From Pseudomonas sp. SG20056 (GTDB lineage: Bacteria; Pseudomonadota; Gammaproteobacteria; Pseudomonadales; Pseudomonadaceae): a DNA stretch of 64,000 bases. Of this stretch, positions 25,565 to 33,385 are shown one piece after another (the first letter of the stretch is position 1; each line of letters starts with the position of its first letter). The stretch covers positions 1,426,001 through 1,490,000 of the forward strand of contig NZ_CP134499.1 in the NCBI RefSeq assembly GCF_031764535.1. Direction: 5' to 3'. Below the pieces are notes generated by a model. That model saw nothing but the letters and a program-made list of their open reading frames with translations, did no database searches and was not told the origin of the DNA. Made by a program: the position numbers and the translations under genes.

Positions 25565-25930
25565 TCAGTCTCCGGCCGCGGCTTGGCAACCCGCACTTAA
25601 CTCGGTACGCCTGTCCTTCTGGCACTGTTTCTTCTCGCCCTCATCCGTTATGTCCGCGCACAACTGCTGGATTTCGACTGCACAGGTGTCGATCTTGTTG
25701 AGCTGGAATTGGCATGCAGCAGACAACTGACGGGTGTTCTCGCGCAGGCAGGTGACAATGCGCCCCTCGCCAGGTCGCAGGCTGGTGCAAAATTTTCGCG
25801 CATCGCTGCGACAGGCCTGCGCCAGGGTGCGTTCGCTGGCCGTTACAGGGGCGCTGGCCCATAGCATCGCGGCACATAGTCCACCGAGGGCTAGGGTTCG
25901 GGCGAGGTCGGCAAATCGTCGAGTGTGCAT
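25565..25930 (-). CDS. Secreted cysteine-rich-repeat protein
   Basis: A 121-residue secreted protein with a signal peptide at about 1-32 (cleavage near VTAS). Eight cysteines follow in two repeats of the pattern C-x7-C-x11/12-C-x11-C: C40, C48, C61, C73 and C83, C91, C103, C115. This is the cysteine-rich repeat also found in eukaryotic GLG1 (Pfam PF00839). Its function in bacteria is not established; the spacing suggests paired disulphides on amphipathic helices. The ATG at 25930 puts the signal peptide at the N-terminus. The frame is open to 26044, and no start has a clear ribosome-binding site, so the start is uncertain. It lies 6 bp before the membrane hydroxylase gene. Confidence 0.78.
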   Translation of the reverse strand: MHTRRFADLARTLALGGLCAAMLWASAPVTASERTLAQACRSDARKFCTSLRPGEGRIVTCLRENTRQLSAACQFQLNKIDTCAVEIQQLCADITDEGEKKQCQKDRRTELSAGCQAAAGD

Positions 25931-26148
25931 TGCACGCGTCTTGGTGTTTTGGTGGCTGTGATGGTCTTGGTCATGACGCGCGGATGCCGGTGTGACGACG
26001 GCATCCATGGCTGAGGCAAAGGGGCGTGAGTGAACCTTGTGCATGGCGGACTCTTATGGGAGGGTGAAAGGCAGATGCATCGCACTGAGCATGTGCAAAT
26101 ATTAAGTGCCGCCCGGTGTTGTGCGCGTCTACGAAAAACGACGAATTG

Positions 26149-26162
26149 CGACAGCGCTGTCG
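26149..26162. promoter_or_regulatory. Perfect palindrome in the divergent control region before the response regulator
   Basis: CGACAGC-GCTGTCG is a 14-bp perfect palindrome ending 19 bp before the response regulator ATG at 26182, in the short gap shared with the divergent cysteine-rich-repeat gene. A site here could serve both units. Its binding protein is unknown; the adjacent OmpR-type regulator would usually prefer direct repeats. Confidence 0.35.
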
Positions 26163-26181
26163 TATAGCTAAATAAAGGGCC

Positions 26182-26898
26182 ATGCCGCGAATGCAACCGC
26201 AGATTCTTATCGTCGATGACGATGCCGAACTGTCCGCCATGCTGGTGGAGTTGCTGGCACGCGAGGGCTGGTCCACGCAAACGGCATTGAGCGCGGGCGA
26301 TGGCGAGCGAGCACTGTCGGCAGGCCAGCCGGACGTCGTTCTGCTTGATGTAATGCTGCCTGACGGTAATGGTTTCGAGCTCGCCCGTCGCTGGCGTGCG
26401 GCGTACTCGGCCCTCGGCCTTGTGATGCTCACTGCCCGTGGCGATCCAATGGACCGCGTGCTCGGACTGGAGATTGGTGCCGACGATTATCTGGCCAAAC
26501 CCTTCGAGCCCCGTGAGCTGGTGGCACGCGTACGTGCGCTGCTGCGCCGCGCGAAACCGGAGCGTGCAGACACCGCTGTGCTGCGTTTTGCAGGACTGTC
26601 GATTGATTTCCTCAAGCGTGAAGTCATCGCCGACGGCGGTGTCGTGACGCTCACCAGTATTGAATTCAAGCTGCTGGTTGCGTTGGCCAAGCAGCCTGGC
26701 ACCCCGCTGACACGCGAGGCGCTTTCCGAGGCGGTGCAAGTAGGCAGCTACCAACCGCAGGAGCGTACTGTCGACGTGCAGATTGCGCGGTTGCGGCGCA
26801 AGCTGCGCGACGCGAGCATGGGCACCCAGTGGATCGACACCGTGCGCGGTGAGGGGTATGCCTTCATACCACGTGGTGCCGGTGCCCGTGCGTCTTAG
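26182..26898 (+). CDS. OmpR/PhoB-family response regulator
   Basis: A 238-residue DNA-binding response regulator. The receiver domain (about 7-122) has the acidic pocket DDD at 12-14, the phosphoacceptor D56 (LLDVMLPDG) and the conserved lysine K106 (YLAKPFEPRE). The winged-helix DNA-binding domain spans about 135-232 (LTSIEFKLLVALAKQPG, RTVDVQIARLRRKL, VRGEGYAF). A second ATG three codons in is an equally possible start. It is followed 12 bp later by its histidine kinase and faces the cysteine-rich-repeat and hydroxylase genes, which are plausible targets. The signal is unknown. Confidence 0.9.
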   Translation: MPRMQPQILIVDDDAELSAMLVELLAREGWSTQTALSAGDGERALSAGQPDVVLLDVMLPDGNGFELARRWRAAYSALGLVMLTARGDPMDRVLGLEIGADDYLAKPFEPRELVARVRALLRRAKPERADTAVLRFAGLSIDFLKREVIADGGVVTLTSIEFKLLVALAKQPGTPLTREALSEAVQVGSYQPQERTVDVQIARLRRKLRDASMGTQWIDTVRGEGYAFIPRGAGARAS

Positions 26899-26910
26899 CG
26901 AATTAGCCCG

Positions 26911-28203
26911 ATGAGCCGCTACGGCAGTTTGTTTGCGCGCCTGCTTGCGGCTCAAGTGGCGGTGGCCATCGTGCTCACCGCGATGCTGGCGATGATCTTC
27001 TACGCGGAGCGCCACCGCACGGTGGCGCAGCTTGTTGCATCACGCTGGGCACCCGCCTTGATGCTCGTGGCACAAGGGGCTCCGATGGAGAAGGCACGGC
27101 AAATTGCGCCCGGCCCCTTGCAGGCCTCGGATCAGCGACCTGGTGAGGTGTTCGGGATCGCATCACTGACGCCGCGCCGATCAATTGTCAGCCAGGCATT
27201 GATTGAGGCCGGATTGCCGGTGGCAGATCTGGTCTTCGGTCGTAAACGTGACGTCACAGCGGTAGCGCCGACGCTTTGGTTGGCGCTACGGGGCACAGAT
27301 GGCAGCGTGCGCTGGGTGGGTTTCGAAAGTGCCATTGTCGAAGAGGCGCTGGGCGAGCGGGTGCTGATCGCAACGCTACTGCTGGTCGGGCTGGCTATCG
27401 CTGCCAGTGCGTTGATCGCACATCGTCTGGCACAGCCGCTCGAAGCCCTGCGCGCGCGTATTGCGGCCGACGATGTATCCAGCGACCCGCTGCCACACGC
27501 TAGCGCGGAAGTCCAAGCGATCGACGAAGCCTGGCGTACGCTGCGGCAGTCCCTTGATCAACAAGAACGCGAGCGTGCATTACTGTTGGCGGGTGTGTCG
27601 CATGATCTTCGAAGTCCGCTTGGCCGGATTTGCATGGCGGCCGAGCTTTTGCCTGAGGGCGATGGCATTGCCCCGAAGCGCGAAGTCATCGTGCGTAATG
27701 CGCTGCAAGCAGATCGGCTCGTAGGAAGCTTTCTCGACTATGTGCGCAGTGGTGAGCTGTGTCTGAACGAGACGGTGGATGTGGCCGTAGTGGCAAACAG
27801 CGTAGTGGCGCAGCAGCAGCGCGCCGATACGGAGTTGCTGGTTGCAGTACCGCCGTCGCTCATGGTGCCTCACGCCAGTGGCGTGCTGCTTGAGCGCGTG
27901 ATTGGCAACCTGCTCGACAATGCGTTTACCCACGGTCAGCCGCCGGTGCGATTGACCGTGGGCACGGTGGGTCTCAGGGCTCTGATTGAGGTCGAGGACT
28001 GCGGGTCGGGTATCGCGCCGGAAGATCAGCAGGCGATGCTGCAAGCCTTTGCACGTGGCGATACGGCCCGCCGGCACCCGGGTTTGGGGCTGGGGTTGGC
28101 AGTTGTGCAGCGCGTTGCAATACGAATGCGCGGTAGCGTTACGTTCTCCCGTTCGCCTGATGCTGCAAGGACCATCGCACGGTTTGAGTGGCCGATAGGC
28201 TGA
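26911..28203 (+). CDS. Sensor histidine kinase paired with the preceding response regulator
   Basis: A 430-residue inner membrane kinase with transmembrane helices at about 9-31 and 151-172, a periplasmic sensor region of about 120 residues, a HAMP linker (about 172-225) and a kinase core. The phosphorylated histidine is H231 in VSHDLRSPLGRI, the N-box is NLLDNAFTHG near 335, and GLGLGLAVV lies near 396. The domain order is that of EnvZ-type kinases. The periplasmic region has no motif I can name, so the stimulus is unknown. It starts 12 bp after the regulator stop codon. Confidence 0.9.
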   Translation: MSRYGSLFARLLAAQVAVAIVLTAMLAMIFYAERHRTVAQLVASRWAPALMLVAQGAPMEKARQIAPGPLQASDQRPGEVFGIASLTPRRSIVSQALIEAGLPVADLVFGRKRDVTAVAPTLWLALRGTDGSVRWVGFESAIVEEALGERVLIATLLLVGLAIAASALIAHRLAQPLEALRARIAADDVSSDPLPHASAEVQAIDEAWRTLRQSLDQQERERALLLAGVSHDLRSPLGRICMAAELLPEGDGIAPKREVIVRNALQADRLVGSFLDYVRSGELCLNETVDVAVVANSVVAQQQRADTELLVAVPPSLMVPHASGVLLERVIGNLLDNAFTHGQPPVRLTVGTVGLRALIEVEDCGSGIAPEDQQAMLQAFARGDTARRHPGLGLGLAVVQRVAIRMRGSVTFSRSPDAARTIARFEWPIG

Positions 28204-28617
28204 CGCAGCGAACGCCAGCAGTGCGCAAGCAGCGCTAGGCCCGGACTCTCCAGTAGGAGGAGTTTTACTGGTTCTGGGGGCAGGCAGCAAAAATGAAGCT
28301 GTTGCAACGGCTGTAGCTGCTTTAGCTCGGCCACGTCTTTATTGCTGCTGCCGCGCAAGGAGGTAATCTCCGTTCAGATTGAAGTGCTCCGAGCTGAGCC
28401 TCTGAACGTTACTAATGAGTCTCTCGTTTATTTCGAGACTTCCGAGCCAAATATCGCAACAACAAAAATCAGGGGATACACCTTTGTTTTCGGCTGATTT
28501 TGCTCATCACGATCAACTGCGACGAATTAAAAGTAGCCACTATTGAGCGGCCGCTTTTGGCCGGCAGTCCCGGTTGTAACAGGTTGGTGTCGGCCAAAAG
28601 CAGCCATTATTGAATGG
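28204..28617. other. Intergenic region of 414 bp without a recognisable gene
   Basis: The gap lies between the convergent ends of the two histidine kinase genes and is more AT-rich in its middle (about 28380-28545). It holds an inverted pair AAAATCAG/CTGATTTT near 28464 and 28492, which may be part of a terminator, and the dispersed repeat at 28550-28608. No ORF, tRNA or convincing small RNA could be identified. Confidence 0.6.
28550..28608. repeat. Dispersed 59-bp hairpin repeat, copy 1
   Basis: The element is bounded by GCTTTTGGCCG and its complement CGGCCAAAAGC, so it folds into a hairpin. Its reverse complement is found at 35090-35149 with two substitutions and one indel. It lies in a noncoding gap and looks like a short interspersed intergenic repeat of this genome. 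Confidence 0.85.
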
Positions 28618-29946
28618 CTACGAATCCAGAGGTGATCTAGCCACCAGAAAATTCACGCACAGCCCATTCCCCGTGTTTACAAACTCAAGCTCGCAACCAC
28701 AGCGCTCGGCGATCGCCTTGACGATGGAAAGCCCCAGGCCGCTGCCTTCGCCGGTGGAGTTGCGCCAGAAGCGTTCGGTCAGTTGAGCGAGCTTGTCCGG
28801 GGCGACTCCAGGCCCGGAGTCGCGCACGCTGAAGCAAACCTTATCGCCGCGCAATTGCACGCTCAGACTGACTGCCGTGCCCGGCGGAGTGTGGCGCTGG
28901 GCGTTGTCCAGCAGGTTGCGCAAGGCTGCAATCGCCAGGGTTGGCGGCATTGGGAACAGGCGCTGTGCACTGGTATCGAGCAGCTGCAGCTCGATGGCGG
29001 GCTGGCCGTGCTGCTGGGCGTCGCCGATAGCCATCTGCGCTACTTGCTCGGCGCTGTATTGCAGGTTCTCGTCAAACGGCAGCCGACCTTCGACCCGCGC
29101 GAGTAACAGCAACTGCTCCAGGGTCTGATGCAGGCGGTCGGCACCAGCTTCGGCGTTCGCCAGGGCCTGGCGGGCGGTTTCGCCCTCGGTCATGCCGGCC
29201 ACCTGCAGGTGGGTTTTGATCGCAGTCAGTGGGCTGCGCAGTTCATGGGCGGCATCGTCGGTCAGTCGGCGCTCGCGCTCGATGGCCTGGGCGATACGTT
29301 GAAACAGCTGATTCTGGGTAGCCACCAGCGGTTGCAGCTCTTGCGGCAGGCCTTCGATATGCAGCGGCTCGATGCTGTCGGCACTGCGTTGGGCCAACGC
29401 CTGGCGGATGCGGCGTAGCGGCGACAGCTCGCGGCTGAGGCCAAACCAGAGCACCAGCAGGCTGCCAACCAAGGCCAACAATACTGGAGCGGCGGCAGCC
29501 AGCAGAATGGAACGTTTGAGCGTGTCGCGTTCGTCCAGTCGATCCGCCGTGGTCACCCGCATATCGCCTTCGACCAGGGTGAAGGTGCGCCAGGTGAGAT
29601 CACCAATAGTGCGCTCATGAAAACCGCTTTCCGCCACGCCCAAGGCGCTGTCCGGTGCGGCGCGGCTGCTTGCGAGGATCTCGCCACGCACCGAGCTGAT
29701 CTGGCAGGCGATGCCTTCGGGAATGCCTAGCTGTTCGGTGCTCAGTGGCGTTCCTGATTCCCCCTGTTGTGGTGACGGCAACTGGGCGAGCAATCCGGCA
29801 ACCATGCGCGCGGAAGACGCCAGGCGCTGATCGAGCGAGAGCGTCAGCTGATTACGCAGATCAAACAGCATCCACACAGCAGCCAGTGACCAGAGCAGCA
29901 CAAAGGCTGAGCCAAGAATTAGGGTTAGGCGCAGGCGCAAACTCAT
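28618..29946 (-). CDS. dsbS: DsbS-like sensor histidine kinase controlling dsbDEG
   Basis: A 442-residue kinase with transmembrane helices at about 7-29 and 148-170, a periplasmic domain holding a single cysteine (C81), a HAMP-like linker, phosphoacceptor H234 (DDAAHELRSPL), N-box NLLDNAQRHT near 345 and GSGLGLSIVKAI near 405. It overlaps the preceding response regulator gene by ATGA. The order dsbS-dsbR divergent from dsbD-dsbE-dsbG equals PAO1 PA2480-PA2479 and PA2478-PA2476, where the pair is reported to sense copper and induce the Dsb operon. I recall a periplasmic cysteine being important for copper sensing there; C81 would be the counterpart. The name rests on this gene order. Confidence 0.82.
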   Translation of the reverse strand: MSLRLRLTLILGSAFVLLWSLAAVWMLFDLRNQLTLSLDQRLASSARMVAGLLAQLPSPQQGESGTPLSTEQLGIPEGIACQISSVRGEILASSRAAPDSALGVAESGFHERTIGDLTWRTFTLVEGDMRVTTADRLDERDTLKRSILLAAAAPVLLALVGSLLVLWFGLSRELSPLRRIRQALAQRSADSIEPLHIEGLPQELQPLVATQNQLFQRIAQAIERERRLTDDAAHELRSPLTAIKTHLQVAGMTEGETARQALANAEAGADRLHQTLEQLLLLARVEGRLPFDENLQYSAEQVAQMAIGDAQQHGQPAIELQLLDTSAQRLFPMPPTLAIAALRNLLDNAQRHTPPGTAVSLSVQLRGDKVCFSVRDSGPGVAPDKLAQLTERFWRNSTGEGSGLGLSIVKAIAERCGCELEFVNTGNGLCVNFLVARSPLDS

Positions 29947-30638
29947 GGGCTATTGCTCTCGTCTGAGGTGGTCGCGTGCCCGGCCGGCCCCAGGCGGTAG
30001 CCCAGACCGCGTACCGTCTCAACGATACCGTTGCCCAGCTTGCGCCGCAGGTGGTGGATATGCACGTTGAGGGCATTACTCTCGACCTCGCCATCGAGGC
30101 CGTAGACCGCGTCCTTGAGCTGTTCGCCGCTGAGCACCCGACCTGGGCTTTGCAACAGCGCCTGCAGCAACACCTGCTCACGGCGCGACAAGTCGACCGG
30201 CTGCTCATGCAGAAACGCCTGGCAGGCTACCGGGTCGTAATGCAGCGGGCCGTGCTCGACCTGCGGGCTTGCTCGTCCGGCGGCGCGGCGCAGCAAGGCA
30301 TGCAGGCGCGCGGCGAGTTCGCGCAGGTCGAAGGGTTTGACCAGGTAATCGTCGGCGCCGTCCTGCAGGCCGGACACGCGGTCGGCGACCGAGTCACGGG
30401 CAGTTAGCAACAATACGGGCAACGCCACACCCCGCTGACGCAGGCGGCGCAGCAGGCTCAGGCCGTCTTCATCGGGCAGGCCCAGGTCTAGCACCAGCGC
30501 GTCGAACTCCACCGTGCGCAACAACGCCTCAGCCTCGGCCGCAGTCGCGGCGTGCATCACGCGAAAGCCCTGGGCGGTGAGCCCGGCCACGATGCCGCTG
30601 GCGATCAGGGCGTTGTCTTCAATCAGCAATATGTACAT
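29943..30638 (-). CDS. dsbR: DsbR-like OmpR-family response regulator
   Basis: A 231-residue response regulator with acidic pocket ED at 7-8, phosphoacceptor D51 (LVLDLGLPDEDG), conserved lysine in YLVKPFDLRE near 102, and a C-terminal winged helix (VDLSRREQVLLQALLQSPGR, SNALNVHIHHLRRKL, VRGLGYRLG). It belongs to the QseB/PmrA subgroup. The ATG at 30638 begins MYILLIEDNA. It is divergent from dsbD across a 175-bp region with a matching direct-repeat operator, and overlaps dsbS by ATGA, so expression of the pair is coupled. Confidence 0.85.
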   Translation of the reverse strand: MYILLIEDNALIASGIVAGLTAQGFRVMHAATAAEAEALLRTVEFDALVLDLGLPDEDGLSLLRRLRQRGVALPVLLLTARDSVADRVSGLQDGADDYLVKPFDLRELAARLHALLRRAAGRASPQVEHGPLHYDPVACQAFLHEQPVDLSRREQVLLQALLQSPGRVLSGEQLKDAVYGLDGEVESNALNVHIHHLRRKLGNGIVETVRGLGYRLGPAGHATTSDESNSP

Positions 30639-30673
30639 GGAACCAGTCCGTGGAGGAGTTTGAAGTATTCGCT

Positions 30674-30764
30674 GTCAGGATTAAGCCGCCGTTATCGCGG
30701 GGCACGAAATGATAACCGGCGACTGCAATTTGCGCCGATTATCACATCGTTAATCCTGACTTAA
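30674..30764. promoter_or_regulatory. Predicted DsbR operators in the dsbR-dsbD divergent promoter region
   Basis: At 30749-30764 lies GTTAA-TCCTGA-CTTAA, the 11-bp-spaced direct repeat typical of QseB/PmrA-type regulators. It also fits TTA-N8-TTAA, the form I recall for DsbR. The same core, TTAATCCTGAC, occurs in reverse orientation at 30674-30684, facing dsbR. One box per divergent gene suggests that phosphorylated DsbR controls both units. Confidence 0.6.
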
Positions 30765-30813
30765 CCGCCAACTGCGATCCTGCGCACCTCGACATTCACA
30801 GACGTGGTTATGC

Positions 30814-32574
30814 ATGCGCACGCTCTTACTGTTTTCTCTGATGTGGGCCTGGCTACTGCAGCCGGTACAGGCCTCCAGCTTTTCAACCAGCCCACTACTG
30901 GCGGGCAACACCCAGCAGGCCGATTTCCTCCCCGCCGAGCAGGCGTTCGAGCTCAGCGTCGAACCGCAGGCCAATGGCGAAACCCTGTTGCGCTGGGATA
31001 TTGCTCCCGGCTACTACCTCTATCAGCACCGCCTGCAGTTCAGCGGTCTGCCGGCCGGGGTCAAGCCCGAGCTGCCGCCTGGGCTGCCCTATAGCGATGA
31101 ATTCTTCGGCGACTCGCAGATCTACCGTGAGCGCCTGGAACTGATCCTGCCTGCTGGCAACACCGGCAGCATCCAGATTGGCTGGCAAGGCTGCGCCGAT
31201 GCAGGGTTGTGCTACCCACCGCAGACCCAACAGATTGATCTGTCCGGCAGCGGTACGACGAGCGAACCGGGCACCACCCTGGCAGAGGATCAGGCCCTGG
31301 TCGGCGACCTGCAGAGCCAGACCCTGGCCTTGAGCCTGCTGCTGTTCTTCGGCCTGGGCCTGCTGCTGGCCTTTGCGCCCTGTTCGTTGCCAATGCTGCC
31401 GATTCTCGCTGGCATTGTGGTGGGCAGCGGTGCATCGCCGCGTCGCGGTTTGGCACTGGCCTCGGCCTACGTGGTGAGCATGGCGCTGGTGTATGCCGCG
31501 CTGGGCGTGGTCGCTGCACTGATGGGGGCCAACCTGCAAGGCCTGCTGCAGCAACCTTGGTTGCTGGCCAGCTTCGCCGCGCTGTTTGTCCTGCTGGCCT
31601 TGCCGATGTTCGGCCTGTTTGAGTTGCAGCTGCCAGCTGCTCTGCGTGACCGTCTGGAAAACGCCGGACGTAAGCAGCAAGGTGGCAGCCTGATGGGTGC
31701 CAGCATGCTCGGCCTGTTCTCCGGCCTGCTGGTCGGCCCGTGCATGACCGCGCCGCTGGCCGCTGCCCTGCTGTATATCGCGCAGAGTGGCGACGCGCTG
31801 CACGGTGGCCTGGTGTTGTTCGCCCTGGGCTTGGGTATCGGTACGCCGCTGGTGTTGCTGGTGACCCTGGGCAACCGCTTCCTGCCCAAGCCAGGCGCGT
31901 GGATGGATCGGGTCAAGGTGGTGTTTGGTTTCCTGTTCCTGGTGACAGCGTTGCTGGTGATCCGTCCGCTGCTGGACGAGTCGGTCTGGTTGGGCCTGTG
32001 GGGTGCACTGCTGATTCTGCTGGCCAGTGCCCTGCTGCAACTGGCGCGTCAGGTGCGTCAGCACACCAGCCTGAGCAAGGCCGCTGGTGCACTGCTGGGT
32101 CTCTGGGGCATGGCGATGCTGCTGGGTGCCGCCGGCGGTGCCAGCGACCCTATGCAGCCGCTCAAAGTCTTCACCGGCACCGCCGTTGCGGCTGCACCGA
32201 GCGAGCAGCACTTTATCGACCTGAACGAGCCGGCCGCGATGGAGCGCGAGCTGGCTGCGGCCAAGGCCGAGGGCCAGTGGGTGCTGGTGGATTACTACGC
32301 GGACTGGTGTGTGTCATGCAAAGTCATGGAGAAGACCGTGTTCGGCAACCCCGAGGTACAGGCCAGCTTGCAGGGCGTGCGCGTACTGCGCCCCGATGTG
32401 ACCGAGAGCAATGCGGCGAGCCGCGCGCTACTCAGCCGCTTTGAAGTGCTGGGCCCACCCACACTGCTGTGGATTGGCCCGAACGGTGAGGAACGCCGCT
32501 CGCAGCGCATCACCGGCGCGGTGGATGCCAAGCAGTTTCTGCAGATATGGAGCAATACCAAGGAGCGTGGTTGA
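30814..32574 (+). CDS. dsbD: DsbD, thiol:disulphide interchange protein (electron carrier across the inner membrane)
   Basis: Passes electrons from cytoplasmic thioredoxin to periplasmic isomerases and reductases. The 586-residue protein has a signal peptide (1-20), a periplasmic alpha domain with C127 and C133 (GCADAGLCYPP), an eight-helix membrane beta domain with C190 (FAPCSLPMLP) and C310 (VGPCMTAPL), and a C-terminal thioredoxin-like gamma domain with C499-V-S-C502 (YADWCVSCK). All six working cysteines are present. It is the first gene of dsbD-dsbE-dsbG; its stop overlaps the next start by ATGA. The upstream DsbR box suggests induction by the divergent two-component system. Confidence 0.95.
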   Translation: MRTLLLFSLMWAWLLQPVQASSFSTSPLLAGNTQQADFLPAEQAFELSVEPQANGETLLRWDIAPGYYLYQHRLQFSGLPAGVKPELPPGLPYSDEFFGDSQIYRERLELILPAGNTGSIQIGWQGCADAGLCYPPQTQQIDLSGSGTTSEPGTTLAEDQALVGDLQSQTLALSLLLFFGLGLLLAFAPCSLPMLPILAGIVVGSGASPRRGLALASAYVVSMALVYAALGVVAALMGANLQGLLQQPWLLASFAALFVLLALPMFGLFELQLPAALRDRLENAGRKQQGGSLMGASMLGLFSGLLVGPCMTAPLAAALLYIAQSGDALHGGLVLFALGLGIGTPLVLLVTLGNRFLPKPGAWMDRVKVVFGFLFLVTALLVIRPLLDESVWLGLWGALLILLASALLQLARQVRQHTSLSKAAGALLGLWGMAMLLGAAGGASDPMQPLKVFTGTAVAAAPSEQHFIDLNEPAAMERELAAAKAEGQWVLVDYYADWCVSCKVMEKTVFGNPEVQASLQGVRVLRPDVTESNAASRALLSRFEVLGPPTLLWIGPNGEERRSQRITGAVDAKQFLQIWSNTKERG

Positions 32575-33383
32575 TGTTAATGATCAATATCGGGCCGCTG
32601 GCACTCAGCACTGCCCATGTACTACTGATGATCAGCCTGCTGCTGGCGATTTTTACCGGCTGGTACGTCGGCCGACGCGGCGCGGTAAACCCCGAGAAAC
32701 AGCTGTTTCGCTTGCTGCTGGTGGCCATGCTGGTCGCCCGAGTGGCCTTCGTTGCGGTGTATTTCGAGCACTACCGCGAGCAACCTTGGCAGGTGCTGGA
32801 CATCCGTGACGGCGGCTTTATCGTCTGGCCTGGTTTGTTGGCTGCCCTGCTGCTGGGTGCCTGGCTGGCCTGGCGCACGCCAACTATCAGAACCTCGCTG
32901 GCCAGCGCACTGGCTGTCGGCGTGCTGAGCTGGGGCCTAGGCAGCCTGACCCTGCATGGCCTGGAGCAAGGCACGCGTTTGCCAGAGCTTTCCTTCAGGG
33001 ACAGTAACGGTGCCACCGTGGCGCTTGAGGACTATGTCGGCAAGCCCCTGGTGGTCAACCTCTGGGCCACCTGGTGCCCACCGTGCCGCCGCGAAATGCC
33101 GGTGCTGGCCGAGGCGCAACGCGATAACCCTGAACTGACCATCCTGTTCGTCAACCAGGGTGAAGGCCAGGGCGTGGTCAACCAGTATCTGGAGGCCGAA
33201 GCCCTGGGGTTGGACAACGTCCTGCTCGACAGCGGCGGTCGCCTAGGTCAGCACGTCGGCTCCATGGCCCTGCCCAGCACGCTGTTCTACGACGCCGAAG
33301 GTCGCCAGGTTAGCAGCCACCTGGGTGAGCTCTCCCGTGCCAGCCTGGCTCGTGCGCTTGAAGTATTTAACAAGGAACAATAA
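32574..33383 (+). CDS. dsbE: TlpA/DsbE-like thioredoxin-fold reductase with a multispanning N-terminal membrane domain
   Basis: A 269-residue protein. Residues 1-125 hold about four membrane helices, with IRDGGFIVWPGLLAALLLG near 85-103 resembling the conserved segment of prolipoprotein diacylglyceryl transferase (Lgt). Residues 130-269 form a periplasmic TlpA/DsbE thioredoxin domain with WCPPC (C168, C171), VVNLWATW before it and the cis-proline loop ALPSTLFYD near 235. The ATG at 32574 overlaps the dsbD stop and has AAGGAG at the right distance; earlier ATGs lie inside dsbD. It probably receives electrons from DsbD. A true Lgt activity is unlikely because the membrane part is short. The symbol follows the PAO1 operon. 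Confidence 0.85.
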   Translation: MLMINIGPLALSTAHVLLMISLLLAIFTGWYVGRRGAVNPEKQLFRLLLVAMLVARVAFVAVYFEHYREQPWQVLDIRDGGFIVWPGLLAALLLGAWLAWRTPTIRTSLASALAVGVLSWGLGSLTLHGLEQGTRLPELSFRDSNGATVALEDYVGKPLVVNLWATWCPPCRREMPVLAEAQRDNPELTILFVNQGEGQGVVNQYLEAEALGLDNVLLDSGGRLGQHVGSMALPSTLFYDAEGRQVSSHLGELSRASLARALEVFNKEQ

Positions 33384-33385
33384 CC

